From: CAVSUB01 sp963730995
Lineage (GTDB): Bacteria > Acidobacteriota > Vicinamibacteria > Vicinamibacterales > 2-12-FULL-66-21
NCBI GenBank assembly: GCA_963730995.1
Contig: CAVSUB010000002.1
Location: 806,001 to 870,000 of the forward strand
Direction: 5' to 3'
DNA: 64,000 bases
Made by a program: the position numbers and the translations under genes. A model generated the notes under the pieces. It worked only from the letters and a program-made list of their open reading frames with translations. It ran no database searches and had not been told where the DNA came from. Position 1 is the stretch's first letter. The number at the start of each line of letters is the position of its first letter. Shown piece after piece: positions 36,280-44,147 of this stretch.

Positions 36280-37605
36280 TCACGCCGTTCGACGCTGCAG
36301 CACCTCAGCTTCCCCTTCGGGCCGGGGTATCGATCGCAGGGACAGCACGAGTACGCTGCCGAACAGGCCGCATGCGATGAGGTACACAATCCCTGCCGTG
36401 TAACTCCCCGTTCTGTCGGCGAGGTACCCGATCAAATACGGCCCGAAGAAGCCGCCGAGGTTGCCGGTTGAATTGATCAACGCGATGCTTGTGGCGGCCG
36501 CGGGCCCACTCAGAAAGATCGTCGGCAGCGCCCAGAATGGCGACGGAAACGAATACAGCGCCATCGTCGACACCGCGAATGCTGCCATGGCGAACACCAA
36601 ATGATTGCCCGCAGCGATGCTGAGCGACAGCGCGATCCCGACTAGCAGGAGAGGGATCGCTGCGTGCCACCGCCGCTCGCCGGACGTGTCCGAGTGCCAG
36701 GCGGTGACGAGCATCGCCGGAATCGCGACGAGCCAGGGAATCCCCGAGATGAGAATGACCTGAGTCGTGTTCAAACCGGAGATGCGCTGCACGATTTTCG
36801 GAAGCCAGGATCCCAGGCCCACGCTGTTCGTGATGTAGCAGAAGTATGCCAGCGCCAGCAGGATCACCTGACTGTTTCTCATCGCCTGCCAGGGACTCAG
36901 CTTTTCCTGCGTTTTCTTGAGTTCCCGCTCCCGCTCGAGCTCGGTGCTAATCCACGTGCGTTCATCTTGCGGAAGCCATGCCGCGTCGCGGGGCCAGTCG
37001 TTGAGATAGAAATACGTCGCGACGCCCGCGAAGACGGCTGGCAGGCCTTCGAGAATGAGCAGCCAGCGCCAGCCTGGCAGGTCCATCCAGCGGATGCGCA
37101 TCAGCGCCGCGCCAATCGCGGCGCCCACGATGTTCGCCATCGGAATCGCGGCCATGAACATCGCGACGGCCTTCCCGCGATCTTGATATCGATACCAATG
37201 CGTGAGGTAGACGATGACGCCCGGGAAGAAGCCGGCCTCTGCGACGCCGAGGAGGAAGCGCACCCAATAGAACTGCTGCGCCGTGTGCACGAACCCGCCG
37301 AGCGCCGCGAGCCCGCCCCACAGGATCAGGCTCAAGGCGATGAAATTTCGCGCGCTCCAGACTTCAATCAGCAACGTGGCCGGGATTTGCAGCAGGAAAT
37401 ATCCGATGAAGAAAATGCCCGCGCCAAACCCGAACACGGCATTCGAGAAGCCGAGGTCGCCGGTCATCTGCAGTGCCGCCAGGCTGATGTTGACGCGATC
37501 GATGTAGTTCAGGACGTAAAGGGCGAACAGAAACGGGATCAGGCGGCGCGTGATGCGCCGGCGGGCTCGATCGGCGAGACCGTCCCGCTCGATCGCGGCG
37601 GTCAC
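36280..37605 (-). CDS. MFS transporter, anion:cation symporter (hexonate) type
   Basis: 441 residues, 12 predicted membrane segments. The opening RRLIPFLFALYVLNYIDRVN is the signature of the ACS family that moves hexuronates, glucarate, tartrate and similar acids; also GFGAGIFFIGYFLLQIPATL and RFLLGVAEAGFFPGVIVYLT. GTG 37605 overlaps the stop of the aldolase gene as GTGA and is preferred over ATG 37638. It is the third gene of a LysR 2 - aldolase - transporter operon. The substrate class fits a sugar-acid-like intermediate. Confidence 0.9.
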   Translation of the reverse strand: MTAAIERDGLADRARRRITRRLIPFLFALYVLNYIDRVNISLAALQMTGDLGFSNAVFGFGAGIFFIGYFLLQIPATLLIEVWSARNFIALSLILWGGLAALGGFVHTAQQFYWVRFLLGVAEAGFFPGVIVYLTHWYRYQDRGKAVAMFMAAIPMANIVGAAIGAALMRIRWMDLPGWRWLLILEGLPAVFAGVATYFYLNDWPRDAAWLPQDERTWISTELERERELKKTQEKLSPWQAMRNSQVILLALAYFCYITNSVGLGSWLPKIVQRISGLNTTQVILISGIPWLVAIPAMLVTAWHSDTSGERRWHAAIPLLLVGIALSLSIAAGNHLVFAMAAFAVSTMALYSFPSPFWALPTIFLSGPAAATSIALINSTGNLGGFFGPYLIGYLADRTGSYTAGIVYLIACGLFGSVLVLSLRSIPRPEGEAEVLQRRTA

Positions 37606-38555
37606 GAGAGCGGCTCTTGTTGCGGGGCTTCGTCGCAAAGCAATCCGTCGATCCGGAGCGATCGTCTGATGTCCACGTCGGGGAAGGTCCGCGCAAGCAG
37701 GCCGTCGAGCTGCGCACCCTGCGCCGGCGAGAAGGTCTGTCCCGGATGCCTGACACGAGCCGATGCGAGCAAACCGCGCCGACGAAGCAACTCTTTGCGG
37801 ATCGCCACGCCAGGTTGCTGCTCGAACACGATCAGCGGGGCCAATCGCGCGTAAACCCGATGGACCGACGGCCAGTCCTGCTTGCGAGCCGCACTCACGA
37901 GGGCCTGGAGCACTTCGGGAAACGCGAAGCCCGTGTTGAAGCCATCTGCGCCCGCTTCCAGATCGAAGGGCGCATAAAGTGCACCGAGTCCCGAGAGAAT
38001 CGAAATGGGGCGTTCGGTGAAACCAGCGCGTACCTGGCGAATCTTCGGTGCGGTCGGCACGGCCTCTTCCTTCACGCAGCCAATCGAGGGCACGGCGCGA
38101 AGCACACGCAGCACGAGCGCGACCGGAAGCTGGACCTCGCTCGATGCCGGATGATCCTGCATGACGATTGGAATCGAAATGGCATTGGCGATGGCCTGAT
38201 AGAGCTCGACAACTCGATCGTCGTTTGGCACCGGTTCCTTCGCAGGCGTGACCATCACGGCGTCCGCCCCGAGGTCCTGAGCCATGCGCGAAAGCTGCGC
38301 GGTCGTCCGCGTCCCCGCGTGGCTGGTGCCAACGAGGATCGGGATCCGTCCGGCCACCACAGCGGCCGCACTCTCGATCAAAATGGCCCGTTCGTCATCG
38401 CTGAGGCGCGCCGATTCGCCGAGGACGCCGAGGATGGTGACGCCGTCGACGCCAATCGACACCATGAACTCGAGCAACCTGCGCCAGGACTCCAGATCCA
38501 GGCTCTCGTCATCCTGAAACGGCGTGGCCAGAATGGGGATGACGCCGGTAAACAT
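37602..38555 (-). CDS. DapA-family (DHDPS/KDG-type) aldolase
   Basis: 317 residues of the class I pyruvate-dependent aldolase family. TGVIPILATPFQDDESLDLE opens the barrel; GVLGESARLSDDERAILIE is the GxxGE pyruvate-binding region; Schiff-base Lys is in IGCVKEEAVP. The usual YNxP tyrosine block is replaced by MQDHPASS, so proton relay must differ from true dihydrodipicolinate synthase. No lysine-biosynthesis genes are near. Likely cleavage of a 2-keto-3-deoxy acid to pyruvate (inference). ATG 38555 starts 38 bp after the LysR 2 stop; the longer open frame is LysR sequence in another frame. Confidence 0.88.
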   Translation of the reverse strand: MFTGVIPILATPFQDDESLDLESWRRLLEFMVSIGVDGVTILGVLGESARLSDDERAILIESAAAVVAGRIPILVGTSHAGTRTTAQLSRMAQDLGADAVMVTPAKEPVPNDDRVVELYQAIANAISIPIVMQDHPASSEVQLPVALVLRVLRAVPSIGCVKEEAVPTAPKIRQVRAGFTERPISILSGLGALYAPFDLEAGADGFNTGFAFPEVLQALVSAARKQDWPSVHRVYARLAPLIVFEQQPGVAIRKELLRRRGLLASARVRHPGQTFSPAQGAQLDGLLARTFPDVDIRRSLRIDGLLCDEAPQQEPLS

Positions 38556-38593
38556 CCCGGTGCGCCGATCCGCTGGTGTCGAGGCCCTCACAG

Positions 38594-39565
38594 TCAGCCG
38601 GTCTGGCGCCGCGGGGGCCGGACCGCCTTCAAGATCCGCGGCGTGATGTTTCCCGCAGGGACGGCGTGCGGCAGCTCCCGCGCCCAGTCGAATCCCTTGA
38701 CGAGGTCGATGAACGGCTGCGCCGCGTCGGAGACGTAGCCCTCGGCACGGAACAGCATCAGCGTGCGTCGAGTAATGTCCACACCCTCGAGCGGGATCCT
38801 CACCAGCGCGCCGTCGGCGAGCTCCTGCAGAACCGTGGCCCGGGGCACGATCGCGAGCCCGATCCCCTGTTGCACGAACTGCTTCACGTTCTCGAAGTTC
38901 CACAGCTCCGCAGCAATGCTGCAGCGGGTCCGGTGAGCCTCGAACAGCCGGAGAATTTTCTGCTCCGTGCTCGAGCACAGGTTGTGCACGACGAAGGCTT
39001 CGCTGCCGAGATCCTTGACCTGGACCCGGGGGCGCGTCGCCAGCGGATGTCCCGGCGCGCTGATCAGAATCATCTCGTCGGAGTACACCATCACGGACTT
39101 CAGCTCATGGAAGGGCGGTTCGTCCTTGACGAAGCCGACGTCGATCTCGCGGTCCATGACCTGCGTCGGGATCTCGTCCAATCGACCTCGGTAGATGTGA
39201 ACCTTGATTCCGGGGAACTGACGGAAGTACTGGCGAAGAGGGCCCGGCAGGAGGTACACCGCCGCGGACTGGTACGCGGCAATGGTCAGCTTGCCGGAGC
39301 TGAGATTGTGCAGCTCGCCGAGCGATCGCATCGCATCGTCGCGCAGCCGCAGCATCCGTCGCGCGTAATCGACCAGCGAGACGCCCGCCTCGGTCAGCGT
39401 CAGCTCGGGCATGTCGCGCGCGAAGAGCGGCACGCCGATAAATTCCTCGAGCTTTTTGACACTCTGGCTGACCGCGGGCTGTGTCCGGTACACCCGCGCC
39501 GCGCCCCGGGTGAAGCTGCCCTCGTCAGCGACCGCCAGAAAATGTTCGAGCTGCAGTAAGTCCAT
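38594..39565 (-). CDS. LysR-family regulator 2
   Basis: 323 residues. The helix-turn-helix domain (1-60) is the same as in LysR 1, and the effector domain differs by about a dozen residues (for instance AYQSAAVY for AYESAAVY, GRLDEIPT for GRLGEIPT). The tail is longer. Identical DNA-binding helices imply that both bind the same operator. It is divergent from the cupin gene with operator copy 5 between them, and leads the aldolase-transporter operon. Confidence 0.94.
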   Translation of the reverse strand: MDLLQLEHFLAVADEGSFTRGAARVYRTQPAVSQSVKKLEEFIGVPLFARDMPELTLTEAGVSLVDYARRMLRLRDDAMRSLGELHNLSSGKLTIAAYQSAAVYLLPGPLRQYFRQFPGIKVHIYRGRLDEIPTQVMDREIDVGFVKDEPPFHELKSVMVYSDEMILISAPGHPLATRPRVQVKDLGSEAFVVHNLCSSTEQKILRLFEAHRTRCSIAAELWNFENVKQFVQQGIGLAIVPRATVLQELADGALVRIPLEGVDITRRTLMLFRAEGYVSDAAQPFIDLVKGFDWARELPHAVPAGNITPRILKAVRPPRRQTG

Positions 39566-39932
39566 CGGGTCCTCCGTTGCTCGACGTCACTCGGCTCGCT
39601 CGCGCGCCGCTAGCTGCCGTGTTCTGACGTGGATCTGCCGAAGTGTCGCGGGCGCGCCTGAAGAGCATACTGTCGTCTCCGGAAGACGCCCCGGCAGAAC
39701 CTAGCACACGCGACGGTCACCGCCCGTTTGCCCGGCGTGATCGAGCCCGCACGACGCTCACGGGCATCGAACAGGCCCTCTCAATCCCATGCGGGAACTG
39801 CCACCAAGCTTCTGCTGCTTGCGTTGTCTTGCCAAGTCAGTTCCGCTTATGTCCCAAGAAGAATTACTGATTGGCGCCCCGCTGTCCCCGCGACTAGACT
39901 CCGCCCTTATCGTTTCGCAACGGAGGCTGTTC
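39566..39932. other. LysR 2 / cupin intergenic region
   Basis: A 367-bp divergent promoter region with operator copy 5 at 39847-39874, and cggagg (39921-39926) as the ribosome binding site of the cupin gene. No other gene seen. Confidence 0.7.
39847..39874. promoter_or_regulatory. Operator copy 5, LysR 2 / cupin intergenic region
   Basis: Perfect match to AGAAGAATTAYTGATTGG with upstream TTATG; nearly identical to copy 3 over about 50 bp, including ttgccaagtcagttc. It lies 59 bp before the cupin start. Confidence 0.85.
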
Positions 39933-40403
39933 ATGACCCTCGCGCGTTACCTGACGGCGGTTCTTTTGGTCGTGCCTGTGTCCGCTCAGGCTCCCGCGGG
40001 GTTTGGCTTGTGGAGAGCGGCCGACCTGAAACAGCATGACGCGGCGCTTGCCAAGAAAATCGGTCCGGACCACTCCGCTCGCGAAACGTTGGCCGACTAC
40101 GGAGATCATCGGTTCCGGTTCATCAACCGCGATGCCGACGGAGCGCCCGAGCAGCACGATCAGATCGTCGACGTGGTCTTCATTCAGAGCGGCGAGGGCA
40201 CGCTCGTGCTAGGCGGACAGATGATCGGCTCCAAGGGCACCGGCGAGAAAGGGGAGTCCCTGGGCACCGATATTCAGGGCGGACAGAGCTTCCCGGTTGC
40301 AGCGGGCGATGTCATGCACATTCCCGCCAAAATCCCGCACCGGTATCTGGTGCCCAAGGGCAAGCACATTACCTACGTGCTCTTCAAGTTTCCCGCCAAG
40401 TAA
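39933..40403 (+). CDS. Exported cupin-domain protein
   Basis: 156 residues: signal peptide (LARYLTAVLLVVPVSAQAPA), then a single cupin barrel with VDVVFIQSGEGTLVLGG and FPVAAGDVMHIPAKIPHRYL. The second cupin motif keeps its histidine (IPHRY), but the first lacks the HxH pair, so metal binding may be partial. Function unknown. It could act on a sugar-like substrate or isomerise an intermediate, but nothing in the sequence proves it. CGGAGG supports ATG 39933. It is a single-gene unit behind operator copy 5 at the right end of island II. Confidence 0.85.
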   Translation: MTLARYLTAVLLVVPVSAQAPAGFGLWRAADLKQHDAALAKKIGPDHSARETLADYGDHRFRFINRDADGAPEQHDQIVDVVFIQSGEGTLVLGGQMIGSKGTGEKGESLGTDIQGGQSFPVAAGDVMHIPAKIPHRYLVPKGKHITYVLFKFPAK

Positions 40404-40712
40404 CTAGGCTACTCGTAGTTCGTGAGCCGCCAAGTTTCCGCGGCCCCGCGAGCTTGACGCGTCCGCTGCAGGGGCGTCCTTCCGCGCTCTCTCTCGTACG
40501 GCGTGCCCGCGGATCGAGCACGATCGGTACACCGCTGCAGGGCCGGACGATTGGCGGCCCCTAGAAAAGGCCTCCGAACATGCAACCGCTCGGCTTGCGG
40601 TCGAAACGCGTGAACAATCAGTGAACAATTTTCTGCCGAACTCCGGGTAACAGCGGGATCTGGTCCGAGCTACAGACACGAAGAACCCGCGAGTCCAGGC
40701 ACCTGCATTAGC
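40404..40712. other. Right end of island II
   Basis: Paired GTGAACAAT repeats (40610-40618 and 40621-40629) and the conserved right-end segment (40663-40711) abutting the att copy. No gene recognised. Confidence 0.7.
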
Positions 40713-40758
40713 CTACGAACCAGGAGGTCGCAGGTTCGAGTCCTGCAGGGCGCGCCAA
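40713..40758 (+). repeat. att copy between islands II and III (tRNA-Arg 3' end)
   Basis: 46 bases identical to tRNA-Arg 12172-12217. The integrase stop codon of island III lies 20 bp to the right. Confidence 0.93.
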
Positions 40759-40777
40759 CAGCAGTATTATCAACAGC

Positions 40778-41818
40778 TTAGCGAGTCGTGCCGAAGCGAG
40801 TGAGCGTCTGGTGCGACTCGCACGAAAAAGCCCCAGATTTCCGGATTTTCCTGCCTTCGTTGGGTCCACGACGGGTGCAAACTTTGATAGCCGATGTTGA
40901 CATGGCGTGCTGTCGCTTCGGCCCGCGGCGGATCCAATGAGGCCATCGTCGAACCGGGACGTTCTCGATTCTCGTGCCGACGGCGACGCTGACCTCCCTC
41001 ACGCCCAACGTTGCCTTCCCCGTGGCCTGGAACGTACCGATCACATTCACGGCCACCGCAGCGAGTGCGGCGGCGTGCTCGTTGGGTCCAACAATGAGAT
41101 CCAGTCCCACCCGACTCGCCGCTTTCCTGCGATATTCGAGTTCCTGATCGGTGTGGGAATACCTGTCCGTCGTCTTCAGGCTCGAATGACCGATCCACTG
41201 CCTCTGCAGATCAGCGGGCGTACCATTCTTCCGCAGCAGAGTCACGCGAGAATGCCGAAACGCGTGCAGCCCGGCCTTGGGAATCCCGAGTTTGGCCAGC
41301 AGCGGGTGGAATATCCGGTTCCGGATATTGCCCGCTGAAAGCGGCGCGCCGTTGCGCGCTTCGAAGAGGCGTGTTCGTCGATTCGACCCGATGTGCTTCC
41401 GCAGGAGAGCGACCAGCACCGGATCGATGTCGATTTCGCGCACCGCGTTCTCCGTCTTGGGTTCGAGTTCCTGCCCGTTCCAGACGGAGCGTCGGACATA
41501 GATCACTCCATTCTCCAGGTCAAGATCATCGAGGTGGAGTCCCGCTGCCTCTCCAATCCGCATCCCGGTCCCGGCGAGCAGGGCAAAGAGGACGCGGTAT
41601 TGGCTGGGTGCAGACTCGATGATGTGCCGCTGTTGGTCTTGCGTGAAGTACCGTTGCTTCGGCCGGTTCGGTTTTGTACCGTTCGACCGGTCGGCGGCGA
41701 GTTGCTCTTCAATCTGATCACTGATCGGTATGAGCGGCGCGCGACCGTCGTGACCACGAATCTCGCGTTTGCCGAATGGGTCACCGTCTTCGCTGGGGAC
41801 GAGAAGCTCACGACCGCC
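40778..41818 (-). pseudogene. Tyrosine integrase of island III, N-terminus missing
   Basis: The frame is open from 41818 to the stop at 40778 (346 residues), but no start codon precedes Met at 41563. The catalytic set is visible: Arg in LFALLAGTGMRIGEAAGLHL, His-x-x-Arg in LHAFRHSRVTLL, WIGHSSLKTTDRYSHT with the nucleophile Tyr. The part before 41563 (KRYFTQ-like PKQRYFTQDQQRHIIESAPS) is the central region; the core-binding N-terminal domain ends at a TAA (41819-41821). A 90-residue C-terminal extension follows the Tyr. Its 3' end borders att, as expected for an island integrase. It may be inactive, or expressed from an unrecognised start. Confidence 0.75.
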
Positions 41819-41821
41819 TTA

Positions 41822-42401
41822 CTCGACCGACTGGCCCATCACGCGACGGGTCGTCACGACGAAGGGCAAGAGCTATCGGATGCGCAAGCGGCGCGGCCAA
41901 GGCTAACGGCGCGACGGAGAGACAGAAGGCCGAAAGGAGAAGGAGCGTTGAATGAACGTCCCGCAGGTGGATCACTTTCCGAGCGGCAGACTGGTCTCGT
42001 TTTCGAGCGGCGCGCGCAGGACCAGACTCGACACCTTTTGCGCGGCACAGCCCCTCCACGCGTCAAACCAATAAGCGCGTTCTCGACATTTGCGGAATTG
42101 CTCAATGTCGCCGACGAGAGCACATCTCGGACTGGTCTACTTGGCCGCCAGCAAACCGCGAACGGTTGGAACGAAGTCGTCGCCCACAGGCTTCGTCAGT
42201 AATGCGGCGATGGTCCGATTGGTTGCGGCGTCGGCCAGGCCGCACAAGCAAATGGGCGGTCATAACCAATGATTCCTTCCAGCTTGATTAACTCGGCGTG
42301 CGGCTGGCTACGTCACGCTCAAGAGGTGCGACTCCAATGCGATCCGCTCTTGCCATGTTCACGCTAGTCGCTGCGGAACCAGCCGGTTGTGGAGCGTAGT
42401 C
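41822..42401. other. Gap right of integrase, scraps only
   Basis: No intact gene. It contains the response-regulator-like fragment described separately (42137-42244). The rest shows no recognised coding sequence. Confidence 0.5.
42137..42244 (-). pseudogene. Possible response-regulator receiver C-terminal scrap
   Basis: About 34 codons ending in a stop read RTIAALLTKPVGDDFVPTVR then GLLAAK, resembling the last strand-helix of a receiver domain with its Lys-Pro. It is preceded by an in-frame stop. Short and uncertain. Confidence 0.3.
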
Positions 42402-43148
42402 TCACCCGTCGCTCGGCTCAGCAGCCGCTGATATGGAGTTCTGACGACGCGCGGGCCTCGACGCTAGAGCAAGCCGCGCTCGCGACCGGGTCTCCATCCG
42501 TGGCGAACCAATTCGAGCAGCGTCCAGGCGTTTTCTCCACAAGCGCAAGACGCCAGCCAGCTTCCAGTCGACGCGGACCAGTTCATAACCCGCAGGCATG
42601 CGACCGCCGAACCCGTTGTACGTGAGGATCCACGTTCCCGCGGGTACGCTGCGCAGCAAATCTTCCGCCGCAGCGATGTCGTCCGCCCATCGCGTCCCCA
42701 TGACGTCGGCGTCTGCCTCCGTCGGATAGTCTGCCCCGAGCCAGTACTCACCAAACGGGTTGAAGAAGTAGTACGCATCACCCACCGGCGCCCTCACCGC
42801 TCGCAAGTCGCCCGCGACAAAACTGACACGATCGCTGAGATCGAACAGGTCGACCAATGCGACTGCGGACCTGACCAGCGATGAGTATTGTTCGAGGCCA
42901 ATGAACCGGCACCTGCCGAACAGCGCACCGGCGGCGCAGAACTTGCCGGCGCCAGAGCCGATGTCAACAACGGTTCGAATTCCGACGGCCTCCAGCCAGT
43001 CCGCCGCACGTTTCACCACGGCCAACGGCGTCCAGTATTCGGGGGAGACAAGCCTGAGCGGCTCCGGCAGGAAGCGATCGAACGATTGATCGTTGGGGCA
43101 GCTTCCAGTGCGCATCATTGCTGCCAGACGTTGCGCGGCGGATTTCAT
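42402..43148 (-). CDS. Class I SAM-dependent methyltransferase
   Basis: 248 residues. SAM-binding motif I is TVVDIGSGAGKFCAAGALF, followed by the acidic loop FIGLEQYSSLV and DRVSFVAGDLRAV; the NPF of YYFFNPFGEYWL may be the catalytic-loop equivalent of NPP(Y/F). The last 40 residues are low-complexity and rich in Arg, Ala and Ser. The substrate is unknown. It lies 112 bp downstream of the ehr-like operon on the same strand, so it may be its last gene or a separate island gene. Confidence 0.75.
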   Translation of the reverse strand: MKSAAQRLAAMMRTGSCPNDQSFDRFLPEPLRLVSPEYWTPLAVVKRAADWLEAVGIRTVVDIGSGAGKFCAAGALFGRCRFIGLEQYSSLVRSAVALVDLFDLSDRVSFVAGDLRAVRAPVGDAYYFFNPFGEYWLGADYPTEADADVMGTRWADDIAAAEDLLRSVPAGTWILTYNGFGGRMPAGYELVRVDWKLAGVLRLWRKRLDAARIGSPRMETRSRARLALASRPARRQNSISAAAEPSDG

Positions 43149-43260
43149 CGGTGAGGGTGCACCGGAGCCGTCTTCAACCTCGAAACGGCAGCCTGCTCTG
43201 ACATGCCTTTAGTTGACTGACCCATCACGGCTCTGGACTGGTTCACACCGACAACGCCAA

Positions 43261-44136
43261 TCAGGGTTCTCCAGCGGCTACGTCCTTGGCCGCCTCTGCG
43301 GCTATGCGTGCTTCACGAATTCCCATCGCCACGAGTAAGCCGTTGAGAATCGCTTGCGGACGCGGCGGACAACCGGGGATATAGACGTCGACCGGCAGCA
43401 CACGATCGACGCCGCCGACAGCGGCGTAGGTGCCCTCACCAAAGATCCCTCCGCTGCATCCGCACGCACCGACCGCAACGACGATGCGCGGGTCCGGTGC
43501 AGCTTCATAGGTCCTTCGCAGCGCGATCTCCATGTTCCGCGTCACCGGACCGGTGACGAGCAGCACGTCGGCGTGCCGCGGACTGGCGACTAAGTGAACT
43601 CCGAAGCGTTCCAAGTCATAGATTGGGTTCGTCGTCGCCGCAATCTCCATCTCGCACGCGTTGCAGCTTCCAGCGTCCACCTGGCGCACATGAAGCGAGC
43701 GCCCGAGTCGACCGTGGATCCGCTCGCGCAGGCGATCGGCCGATTCGTGAAGGGTCGGGCCCTGGTGAGCTTGCACCTGCACGAGCGTGCCACGTCCCGT
43801 GGCCGGATCGATATCGAACGCTGCGCTCCGCGCCAGTTGCTGTCGAGTGTAGGCGGCCACTTCGACATCGTGCGAGACGCTGACGGCCTGCTCCGGACAT
43901 TCCGTCACGCACGCCCGGCACTGAATGCAGGCGGCGTACGACAAGGTAACGATCTTCTTGTCTGCACCGGCCAGCGTCGTGCTGATGGCGCCCGTCGGGC
44001 ACGCGCGGGCGCACTCGTCGCATGCCGTACATCGACTGAAATCGATCACCGGGAACCCGAACGACGCCGGCATGCCGAGCGGCTCGGCTTCGGTGATCAC
44101 GCCGGTCTTGAGACTGTTGATGAGAATTCCGAGCAT
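43261..44136 (-). CDS. Ferredoxin-NuoB fusion subunit (HyfH + HyfI-like) of Ehr-like complex
   Basis: 291 residues joining two normally separate subunits. Residues 1-75 hold two [4Fe-4S] motifs (CTACDECARACPTG and CIQCRACVTECPEQ) as in HyfH/NuoI; residues about 125-291 are a NuoB/HyfI-like small subunit with the cluster ligands SCNACEMEIA, GACGCSGG and PGCPPRPQA. The electron path from ferredoxin clusters to the N2-like cluster would therefore run inside one chain. It is the last gene of the core operon, 11 bp after the large-subunit gene. Confidence 0.9.
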   Translation of the reverse strand: MLGILINSLKTGVITEAEPLGMPASFGFPVIDFSRCTACDECARACPTGAISTTLAGADKKIVTLSYAACIQCRACVTECPEQAVSVSHDVEVAAYTRQQLARSAAFDIDPATGRGTLVQVQAHQGPTLHESADRLRERIHGRLGRSLHVRQVDAGSCNACEMEIAATTNPIYDLERFGVHLVASPRHADVLLVTGPVTRNMEIALRRTYEAAPDPRIVVAVGACGCSGGIFGEGTYAAVGGVDRVLPVDVYIPGCPPRPQAILNGLLVAMGIREARIAAEAAKDVAAGEP

Positions 44137-44147
44137 GTTTGCGCTCT

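Larger units (their letters stand above)
20554..40758. mobile_element. Island II at tRNA-Arg (LysR-controlled catabolic regulon)
   Basis: A 20.2-kb unit between att copies 20508-20553 and 40713-40758. The right end has the same gtccgagctacagacacg segment as island I. Near the left end only scraps of an integrase tail remain (gaacaattcgttcg, 20597-20610, encodes ELFT-like residues on the minus strand). Cargo is fourteen genes with a shared operator motif. With no working integrase of its own it would depend on that of island III. Confidence 0.8.

Noticed and set aside
37602..38978. Long open frame (458 codons) beginning near 38978 and running into the aldolase
   Set aside because: The first 141 codons are LysR 2 sequence read in another frame; the true aldolase starts at ATG 38555.
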